Origin: Bacteroidia bacterium
GTDB taxonomy: Bacteria; Bacteroidota; Bacteroidia; Flavobacteriales; Flavobacteriaceae
Assembly (NCBI GenBank): GCA_030429325.1
Contig: JAUICT010000015.1
Location: forward strand, 1-13,597
Reading direction: 5' to 3'
Length of the DNA stretch: 13,597 nt
The position numbers and the translations under genes are program-made. Shown in pieces: positions 8,101-13,597 of this stretch. The notes under the pieces were generated by a model that was given only the letters and a program-made list of their open reading frames with translations, had not been told where the DNA came from and made no database searches. Positions within the stretch are counted from its first letter, which is position 1. Each line of letters begins with the position of its first letter.

Positions 8101-9305
8101 AAATACATGAACTGGATGGGGAAAGGAACTTGGTCCTCAACATTGCAAATTCCGGGGAAGGAATTCCAAAGGAAAAATTGGATGACATATTCGAGAAATT
8201 CTATCTCTTGGACCAAGACAAGGAAGTTGGCGCAAACATGTTCAGGACCGGTATTGGATTGGCCTATACCAAAAAACTGGTGCAGCTATTGAAAGGAAAT
8301 ATTTCCGTGGCAAGTGAACCCAATAAGAGTACCACATTTAGGGTGGAGTTACCGTGTGGAAAAGCAGATGTTTCAAGAGAGTTGACATCACCCACACCAT
8401 ACATTTCCCAGCACCTAAGGGACATCACTGATCAAGGCGAAGAGAATCAAGAAACAAAATCGGTTTATGGCAAACTGGAGACTTTGGAACAGCAGACCAA
8501 AAAAACGCAGGACTACGTACTTGTGGTGGAAGATGACCCAGAGGTTCAATACCTTTTGGAGGAACTACTGGGAAATGTGTATTATTTGGAAACCGCATCA
8601 AACGGTGAAAGAGCCCTTGACCTTATCAAAAAGAAGGAACCCATCCTTATCCTTAGCGATGTGATGATGCCCATAATGGACGGAGTGGAGCTCTGCAAGC
8701 GGGTGAAGAATAATTTGGATACCTGTCATATTCCTTTTGTAATGCTCACGGCAAAGGACTCTATGGACCATAAAATATTAGGAATAGAAAGCGGGGCCAA
8801 CGATTATATTTCTAAACCATTTCATCCAGACTATCTGTTGATGCGAATCCAAAAGTTGTTGGAAGAACGGGAGCGCATGTTGAAACACTTCTCCCAAGGC
8901 TCCCCTTTTGAAGACTTAACCGCTCTGATCACCCAAGACGATGATAAGATCTTCATTGAAAGACTAATGGCCGTTATTGGTGACAATCTGGAAAATGAAA
9001 AGCTACAGAGTAGTTTTTTGGAGCAAGAACTAGGTGTTAGCACTTCCCAACTATATAGAAGAACAAAGGAGTTATTGAACTTTTCGCCAGGAGATCTTAT
9101 CCGAACAGTGCGACTACGACATGCCTCTGAGCTTCTTCGAAAAACAAATCTAACGGTTACAGAAGTATGTTATCGTTCTGGATTCAATAACAGATCTTAT
9201 TTTTATAGGGAATTCAAGAAATTGTTTCACAAGACCCCGAAGGATTATCAACTGTTTCACAAGAAAGACCTTCCCCAAGAGCAAACCATTGAAAACGATA
9301 AATAG
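5112..9305 (+). CDS. Hybrid two-component system sensor/regulator (HTCS) of the PUL
   Basis: This 1397-residue protein combines sensor, kinase, receiver and transcription factor in one chain, as is typical of glycan-utilization HTCS. An N-terminal hydrophobic stretch at about 6-19 is a signal peptide or anchor. Residues about 50-725 form the periplasmic sensor, with repeated propeller motifs such as ILWLGTWDGLNRYD, SLWIGTRLGGLNLF, ELWIGTSFGLNRY and NIWVSTNYGLSKFD, as expected for two seven-bladed propellers. A Y_Y_Y domain follows at about 740-806, then a membrane helix at about 815-830. The kinase has phosphorylatable His865 in AHELQTPLTL, the N box NLLSNAFKYTP with Asn977 and Asn981, NSGEGIP at 1013-1019 and GIGLAYTKKLV. 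The receiver has acidic Glu1140-Asp1141-Asp1142, phospho-acceptor Asp1183 (LSDVMMP), Thr1213 and Lys1235. The C terminus is an AraC-type double helix-turn-helix (ELGVSTSQLYRR near 1306, FNNRSYFYREFKKLF at 1358-1372). Two kinase positions differ from the consensus: Gln replaces the common Arg in HE(L/I)RTP, and Asn1013 replaces the usual G1-box Asp. The gene faces susC and presumably activates it. Confidence 0.96.
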   Translation: MWKNNCVLIFFVLLTFLVGSQDLYCISYPNPLVKLPSGKLLSDYFSSDTTSYILKQLDNATGISHSSVNTVFQDSDNILWLGTWDGLNRYDGNSFKVFRPELNNEDSLSNQVVLKVTEDLQGNIWVLTMHGINRYDKQTDNFERFYFSKKDKVTLTDTEFNMALSPDKKLFAYAKEWGIGVFNQGAFEKIWDDTLLRFPIVQMKFLGKDKLLVLDASGQLSMLQLQQDMGMVKAMGHATLVENILSFEALDKKNLLLINFDGTPIIFSVDTENQEKMELDKPSSIIGSVKDGVVISSATQHFLVGKNKGVSTPKWLSMLNGNKLTALFEGTEGIYWAATDGEGVFRLHQNNKPFHGLSGEQIPDFEGTIVRSFLEVPNHSFWIGTKGKGVFRFPPDFLGQKKEKLKYINLNQENSGLNNAVYSLKQTKEDFLLIGTDGAGVSLYDLKEDTFVPWDKIKGTSNLPQFKSVYALYQGEDGIIWAGTSGFGLVRFKLIRTSNGVLLKEFEQYMGNRGAMGEISSNMIYSIVPKNKESLWIGTRLGGLNLFNKKTKTFSVYMHDENNPKSLSNNDILCMYRSPKGELWIGTSFGLNRYTGESEFLRYTVKDGLPSNTIHGITSDRAGNIWVSTNYGLSKFDVADQVFYNYTKEEGLQDNEFGDGAAYAGSEYIFMGGRKGFNYFVPERINASAKVPNLFINKISGQDGSAPYDQNLVIRPDGFSPSVIELKHDQNFLNIEFSALTFINNKKCRYAYQLKNFDPDWNQIGARTNLSFTNIPSGEYELWLKWTNGDGVWSQPVEAVRFNIAPIFWRSATAWTLYAVLLALFILFALEYYHKRQSLARNILIRKQEERAHENRLDFFTNVAHELQTPLTLMVAPVQKLGETMPFDRKARKYFDMVKKNTSRLLFLTQQILEFRKAEDGHLKINSEHFDLVNLVEQIAELFDEMALKKNIDYVVDLPKSLMGWYDKDLIEKIIFNLLSNAFKYTPEEGFIELDIKIHELDGERNLVLNIANSGEGIPKEKLDDIFEKFYLLDQDKEVGANMFRTGIGLAYTKKLVQLLKGNISVASEPNKSTTFRVELPCGKADVSRELTSPTPYISQHLRDITDQGEENQETKSVYGKLETLEQQTKKTQDYVLVVEDDPEVQYLLEELLGNVYYLETASNGERALDLIKKKEPILILSDVMMPIMDGVELCKRVKNNLDTCHIPFVMLTAKDSMDHKILGIESGANDYISKPFHPDYLLMRIQKLLEERERMLKHFSQGSPFEDLTALITQDDDKIFIERLMAVIGDNLENEKLQSSFLEQELGVSTSQLYRRTKELLNFSPGDLIRTVRLRHASELLRKTNLTVTEVCYRSGFNNRSYFYREFKKLFHKTPKDYQLFHKKDLPQEQTIENDK

Positions 9306-9375
9306 TGGAAATCCGGGAATCCACCTCTTCCCTACACCTAATATCTTCTGCTTGTTGAACCGCAAAGATATCCCC

Positions 9376-9401
9376 GGGACTACCCAAATAGTCCCCTTTT
9401 T
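9376..9401 (+). terminator. Rho-independent terminator after the HTCS gene
   Basis: A perfect 7-bp stem, GGGACTA (9376-9382) paired with TAGTCCC (9389-9395), encloses a six-base loop and is followed by C and five T (9397-9401). It lies 70 bases after the HTCS stop and upstream of the susC regulatory region. It should separate HTCS transcription from the susCD transcript, so low-level regulator expression does not leak into the transporter genes. Confidence 0.85.
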
Positions 9402-9434
9402 AAATTTAAATATCTCGTAATCAGGTTTTTGAAT

Positions 9435-9474
9435 AAAAGTGTACACTTTTGAAAATATAGTGTACACTTGCGAA
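9435..9474 (+). promoter_or_regulatory. Tandem palindromic repeat, likely HTCS binding site upstream of susC
   Basis: The 11-mer AGTGTACACTT occurs at 9438-9448 and again at 9459-9469, exactly 21 bp apart, with a shared GAA three bases further on (9451-9453 and 9472-9474). The first copy lies in a perfect 16-bp palindrome, AAAAGTGTACACTTTT (9435-9450); the second in a 10-bp palindrome, AGTGTACACT (9459-9468). A spacing of 21 bp is two helical turns and places both copies on one face of the DNA. AraC-type regulators commonly use directly repeated sites at about this spacing, and an HTCS with an AraC-type domain is encoded just upstream. Looser GTAC cores follow at 9477-9480 and 9486-9489. Assignment to this HTCS is inference. 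Confidence 0.6.
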
Positions 9475-9494
9475 TTGTACCATCTGTACATTTG
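9467..9494 (+). promoter_or_regulatory. Candidate susC promoter of Bacteroidota type
   Basis: TACATTTG at 9487-9494 matches the Bacteroidota -7 consensus TAnnTTTG exactly. A CTTG at 9467-9470 could serve as the -33 element, with a 16-base spacer that is slightly short, as expected for a promoter needing an activator. The second repeat of the putative operator (9459-9469) overlaps this -33 element, the arrangement expected when an activator contacts RNA polymerase. Transcription would start near 9500, giving a leader of about 70 bases before the susC ATG at 9571. Confidence 0.55.
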
Positions 9495-9570
9495 ATAGAT
9501 CGCGAAATTCATAAAATACCAACAAACAAAATGCACACTAACAATTTCAAACAAACTAAAATTGCGAAAT

Positions 9571-12500
9571 ATGAAATCTAACTCATTTTTAAAAGAATCG
9601 TTCATCGCATTTTTTCTGTTCATGGGTATATGCACTGGACATGCCCAATTAAATGTTTCAGGATATGTTTCGGATGGACAGGTCCCCATACCAGGTGCCA
9701 GTATTGTGGTCAAGGGAACTTCTTCTGGTACGGCAACTGATTTTGATGGAAACTTTACGTTGCAAAACGTAGCCACCGATGCTATTTTGGTGATCAGTAG
9801 TATTGGCTTTATGCCAATGGAAATAGAATTAAATGGTAGAACCCGTATTGAAGTGGTTTTGGGCGAAGATGCCCAACAGCTGGATGAAGTAGTCATAGTA
9901 GGGTATACCTCGCAAAAGAAAGCTGACCTTACAGGAGCAGTTGCGGTGGTAGATGTAGAGAATCTTGAGAAAACACGGGTGGCCAATGTGTCCCAGGCCC
10001 TTCAAGGGCAAGTGGCTGGTGTACAAGTGACCGCTAGTACCGGTGCGCCAGGAGAAAACATACAAATTAGAATCCGTGGGGAAGGTACCATTGGAAACAA
10101 TGACCCTTTATACATAGTGGATGGAATCCCATCACGTGATATCTCTTTTGTAAACCAAGCCGACATCAGTTCAATTTCAGTATTAAAAGATGCTGCTGCA
10201 GCTGCCATTTATGGTTCCAGGGCATCAGGAGGTGTGGTGGTGATAACCACAAAGCAAGGGGCAAAAGGAAAGATGTCCTTTAATGTGGATTATTTTAATG
10301 GATTTAATAAAGCCGTCAACTTACCAAATATGTTGAATGCGACACAATATATCAATACGCTCGAAAAAGCATGGGACAATACCTATACAGGGGACAATCC
10401 TTACACGGTAGACCGTGGCCGTTCAGATTTCGCCGACACCAATTGGTTGGATGAGCTGTTCGAGACAGGACAAACCCAAAACCTACAACTGACTGCCAGC
10501 GGTGGAAATGAAAAAATACAATACTTGATGTCCTTGGGATATTACGGACAAGATGGGATTGTGGTCTATGATAACGACAGGTACCAGAGAATCAATTACA
10601 GAACAAACATAAGCGCAGACTTGACCGACCGCATCAAGATCGGGACCAACCTTCAGCTTTCTTATGATAAGCATGATTTAGTGGCATCAAGGGGGGAAAG
10701 CCTTATTCGGTATGCTCTGTTACGGGCTCCTGTGATTCCGGTCTATAAAGATGTCAACGACCCTACCTACTCCGAAAGGGACCCGTTCACGGACATGCCT
10801 TTCTATACTGAGACAGGCTATGATGCCGGATTGCAGCGCAGTATGTACGAAATGGTGGGCAACCCCATTGCCCGGGCCTATTTCACTGACAATACGGAGC
10901 GAATGTACAGGACCTTTGGCAACGTGTTCGGGGAATATCGCTTTTTAAAGGATAAGAATTTGACATTCAGAACAAATGTGGGTATTGACCTTTCATTTTT
11001 CCATAACAAAGTGTTCAATGAAAATTATGGAGATGATGATGGAGGTGGGAACGCCATTGATGCCGGTTTGGGAAGACAAAACAGGCCCAACAGCTTAAAT
11101 GAATCTAGAGGGGAAGCCTTTACATTGACCGTGAACAACACCCTTAATTATAAAACTCTTTTGAACGAAAAGCATGATTTAAGTGCCTTAATCGGAATGG
11201 AGTACATCACAAACTATGCCTCATCAATTGGGGCCAGTAGGGCAAGGTTCCCGTATACCACTGAGCAATTCCGTTATTTGGACTATGGTGGTACCGAGTT
11301 GGATATCTGGAACAGTGGATCTGCATCGGAATGGGCACTTTTCTCTTATTTTGGGTCGGCTTCCTACTCCTTTGACAACAAATATTTGATTACGGCCAAC
11401 CTAAGGGCTGATGCCTCTTCCCGATTTGCGGAGAACAACCAGTGGGGGTATTTTCCATCGGTTTCGGCGGGATGGAAAATTTCGGATGAAGCCTTTCTGA
11501 GCGATGTGGATTGGTTGTCCAATTTAAAGTTCAGGGCCAGTTGGGGTATTCTTGGAAACCAAGAAATAGACAATTATACCTATTTGACATTGATCAGTCA
11601 GGAGAACGGTATCGTAAAGACCAATCGCTTTGGAAATCCAGACCTAAAATGGGAAAGTTCAGAACAGACCAATTTTGGGGTGGATCTAGGGCTTTTCCAG
11701 AACAAGTTGAACATAACGGCAGAGTATTTCAATAAATACACCAGTGATATCCTATTGCCCATAAGCTTGCCATCCATTGTAGGGAACGTTCAACCTACTA
11801 TCCTTAATGCAGGAGAGGTAAGGAACAAAGGTTTTGAACTGTCTGTCAACTATCAGAATTCCGATAAAGAATTTAAGTATGGCATCAATGCCAACTTGGC
11901 CACTTTGGACAATGAGGTGGAAAAATTGCACCCCAATCTCCCCAACATTGTAGGCGAGGTAACGCGCACCACTGTAGGGCAACCACTAAATGCCTACTAC
12001 GGATACCGCATGGAAGGCATCTATCAGAACCAAGCTGAGATTGATGAACACCTTAGCGGCACTCCAAATCCGTCCGCTAAGCCCGGGGACATCCGTTTTA
12101 AGGACTTGAATGGAGATGGAATCATAAGTGCGGACAATGACCGTGAATTCATTGGATCGCCCATTCCCGATTTAACCTTTGGTTTGGCATTTAACTCCTC
12201 TTACAAAGGATGGGATTTTTCCTTTCTTTTTCAAGGTGTGGAAGGCGTAGACCGCTATAACGATGGAAAGAAAATCGTGGATTACGATACCAGACCGTTC
12301 AACTTTACCACGGCAATTTTAAATGCCTGGGATGGCGAGAACAGCACCAACAGTGTGCCAAGGGTTGCCTTTGAGGACAATGGCAGCAGCAGGATATCCA
12401 GTATTTTTGTTGAGGACGCCTCCTACATCAGGCTTAAGAACATAGAATTGGGGTATACCCTAAAGGATATCAGCGGCATAAACGCACTAAGATTATATAT

Positions 12501-12627
12501 TTCGGGTCAAAACCTTTGGACCTCTACGGACTATACGGGCTTGGACCCAGAAACCACGGATTTGATAGATAAGGGTACCTACCCGAGCTCAGCTTCAGTA
12601 CTCCTTGGACTAAATGCTAAATTCTAA
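9571..12627 (+). CDS. SusC/RagA-type TonB-linked outer-membrane transporter
   Basis: The protein is the outer-membrane channel of a SusCD importer, moving oligosaccharides bound by SusD into the periplasm with TonB energy. I start it at the ATG at 9571 (1018 residues); an in-frame TTG at 9562 would add only three residues before a normal signal peptide. The signal peptide covers about residues 1-25 with likely cleavage in GHA|Q. A carboxypeptidase-regulatory-like domain lies at about 28-102 (VSGYVSDGQVPIPGASIVVKG, FDGNFTL). The TonB-box-like LDEVVIVGYTSQKK is at 104-117, and the plug follows at about 118-230 with RIRGEGTIGNNDPLYIVDGI and the SusC-typical SVLKDAAAAAIYGSRASGG. The rest is a beta barrel with alternating aromatic strands. 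FKDLNGDGIISADND near the C-terminal third is the EF-hand-like loop common in SusC proteins. The chain ends in Phe, as outer-membrane barrels usually do. The gene is complete, and susD follows after 17 bases. Confidence 0.97.
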   Translation: MKSNSFLKESFIAFFLFMGICTGHAQLNVSGYVSDGQVPIPGASIVVKGTSSGTATDFDGNFTLQNVATDAILVISSIGFMPMEIELNGRTRIEVVLGEDAQQLDEVVIVGYTSQKKADLTGAVAVVDVENLEKTRVANVSQALQGQVAGVQVTASTGAPGENIQIRIRGEGTIGNNDPLYIVDGIPSRDISFVNQADISSISVLKDAAAAAIYGSRASGGVVVITTKQGAKGKMSFNVDYFNGFNKAVNLPNMLNATQYINTLEKAWDNTYTGDNPYTVDRGRSDFADTNWLDELFETGQTQNLQLTASGGNEKIQYLMSLGYYGQDGIVVYDNDRYQRINYRTNISADLTDRIKIGTNLQLSYDKHDLVASRGESLIRYALLRAPVIPVYKDVNDPTYSERDPFTDMPFYTETGYDAGLQRSMYEMVGNPIARAYFTDNTERMYRTFGNVFGEYRFLKDKNLTFRTNVGIDLSFFHNKVFNENYGDDDGGGNAIDAGLGRQNRPNSLNESRGEAFTLTVNNTLNYKTLLNEKHDLSALIGMEYITNYASSIGASRARFPYTTEQFRYLDYGGTELDIWNSGSASEWALFSYFGSASYSFDNKYLITANLRADASSRFAENNQWGYFPSVSAGWKISDEAFLSDVDWLSNLKFRASWGILGNQEIDNYTYLTLISQENGIVKTNRFGNPDLKWESSEQTNFGVDLGLFQNKLNITAEYFNKYTSDILLPISLPSIVGNVQPTILNAGEVRNKGFELSVNYQNSDKEFKYGINANLATLDNEVEKLHPNLPNIVGEVTRTTVGQPLNAYYGYRMEGIYQNQAEIDEHLSGTPNPSAKPGDIRFKDLNGDGIISADNDREFIGSPIPDLTFGLAFNSSYKGWDFSFLFQGVEGVDRYNDGKKIVDYDTRPFNFTTAILNAWDGENSTNSVPRVAFEDNGSSRISSIFVEDASYIRLKNIELGYTLKDISGINALRLYISGQNLWTSTDYTGLDPETTDLIDKGTYPSSASVLLGLNAKF

Positions 12628-12644
12628 TCACAAAAAAAATCAAG

Positions 12645-13597
12645 ATGAAAAAGCTATATAAAACCTTTTTGCTACTGTTGTCCATCACGGTTGTGGTTTC
12701 CTGCACCAGTGAACTCGACAACGATCCCATTGGTCTGCTTACTTTAGACCAAGTAGATACCGATCCTACCATGGAAACGGTTGAATCTGCGGTTGAATCC
12801 GCGTATCAACCATTACGGAACACCTTGAACAGTATAATACCCGGATGGCGTTGGGACCTTGGTACCGTATTCCGTAACGATATTATTTTGCAGGATATGG
12901 CTGCCAATGACATGAACAAAAAATGGAATCCGGATGGTGACCAAGCCTGGATGGACGAAATCGGGAACTTTGTGTTTACACCCGAGAATCAGGCATTCAA
13001 CGGAATTTGGACATACGACTATGAAGGCATCAGCAGAAGTAACCTTGCCATAGGTTTTTTAACCGATGATGAAGTGGTACAAAAGACGGGAATATCTTCT
13101 GCTAGAAGAGATCAGCTTTTGTCCGAGGCATACTTCCTTAGGGCCTATTACTATTTTGATTTGGTGAACAACTTTGGTGATGTCCCATTGATTTTAAAAT
13201 CCCCGGAATCGTTTGAAGAAGCTTTTTCGGTATCGGTAAGAGCTCCCAAAGATGAGGTAATGGCCCAAATTGGGGTCGATTTGCAAACGGCTAGGGACCT
13301 TGCTCCGCAGGTAAAACAAGATGCTACAGACCCGTGGAGGGTTTCCGTGGGAGCCATCATTGCCCTACAGGCAAAATTGGCCCTTTATGGCGAAAATTGG
13401 GCTGAGGTTCTAAGTTTTATAACCGAGTTGGACAACTTGGGCTTTTACGACCTAAACGGCAACTATTTTGATGCCTTTGATGCCGGCCTGGAGTTTAACG
13501 ACCAAGAGGTCATTTTTGCCTACGATCACCGATCAGGTGAAAATCCGGGCAATGGTAACGGTTTAGGTGCTTTAACCGGGTGGGGCTTTTTGGCACC
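12645..13597 (+). CDS. SusD/RagB-type glycan-binding lipoprotein, N-terminal part (3' end outside window)
   Basis: This is the surface lipoprotein partner of SusC, forming the lid that captures glycan at the outer membrane. The ATG at 12645 follows susC by 17 bases, with an AAG just before it. The frame stays open to the right edge, giving 317 full codons of a protein usually 480-600 residues long. Residues 1-19 are a lipoprotein signal peptide ending in VVVSC, so Cys20 is the lipidated residue; it is followed by TSELDNDP. The diagnostic SusD helix pair is clear: SEAYFLRAYYYFDLVNNFGDVPLI starts at residue 160. An earlier segment has several aromatic residues (GWRWDLG, QAWMDE, GIWTYDYEG). This could include glycan-contacting residues, but I cannot assign them. 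Co-transcription with susC is expected. No substrate can be assigned from this part alone. Confidence 0.95.
   Translation, partial: MKKLYKTFLLLLSITVVVSCTSELDNDPIGLLTLDQVDTDPTMETVESAVESAYQPLRNTLNSIIPGWRWDLGTVFRNDIILQDMAANDMNKKWNPDGDQAWMDEIGNFVFTPENQAFNGIWTYDYEGISRSNLAIGFLTDDEVVQKTGISSARRDQLLSEAYFLRAYYYFDLVNNFGDVPLILKSPESFEEAFSVSVRAPKDEVMAQIGVDLQTARDLAPQVKQDATDPWRVSVGAIIALQAKLALYGENWAEVLSFITELDNLGFYDLNGNYFDAFDAGLEFNDQEVIFAYDHRSGENPGNGNGLGALTGWGFLA

Noticed and set aside
9304..9326. GTGGA/TCCAC stem directly after the HTCS stop
   Set aside because: Five pairs only and no T-run; the real terminator is the GGGACTA/TAGTCCC hairpin further on.
9150..9986. A 278-codon open frame on the minus strand across the HTCS 3' end, the intergenic region and the susC 5' end
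   Set aside because: It overlaps two clear genes, a terminator and a promoter, and its product is low-complexity (Ser/Thr-rich, then basic) with no motif.

Overview
The window looks like chromosome from a member of the Bacteroidota, most likely a marine-type Flavobacteriaceae (Allomuricauda/Muricauda-like or a close relative). This is inferred from gene families and order, not from a database match. The clues are a DoxX/BT_3928-tpiA-prmA-clpS cluster, a hybrid two-component system (HTCS) next to a SusC/SusD pair, A-rich leaders with almost no Shine-Dalgarno signal, and a TAnnTTTG-type -7 box. All supported genes are on the + strand.

Layout. (1) Positions 1-2450 hold a tight housekeeping cluster: the 3' end of a BT_3928-type DoxX-family gene, tpiA (triose-phosphate isomerase), prmA (ribosomal protein L11 methyltransferase) and clpS (N-degron adaptor for ClpAP), with gaps of only 9-24 bases. 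(2) Positions 2451-5111 are loosely packed: one unrecognised 200-residue protein with a single membrane segment and a C-terminal coiled coil, and one stand-alone family 2 glycosyltransferase, with noncoding spacers of 212, 484 and 384 bases. (3) From 5112 to the right edge lies the start of a polysaccharide utilization locus (PUL): a 1397-residue HTCS sensor/regulator, a clear intrinsic terminator, a compact regulatory region with a 21-bp-spaced tandem repeat of a palindromic motif, a SusC-type TonB-dependent transporter, and the first 317 residues of a SusD-type glycan-binding lipoprotein.

How the PUL should work: the HTCS senses a glycan fragment in the periplasm through its beta-propeller/Y_Y_Y region, phosphorelays internally from a histidine kinase to a receiver, and its C-terminal AraC-type domain activates the susC promoter. 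SusC and SusD form the outer-membrane importer. The target glycan cannot be named because the enzymes that would identify it lie beyond the right edge. No rRNA, tRNA, CRISPR array, insertion sequence or phage gene was seen. I found no clearly new system. The best leads are the putative HTCS operator upstream of susC, an apparently shortened thioredoxin-like domain in the first gene, non-canonical residues in the HTCS kinase motifs, and the unrecognised membrane protein.
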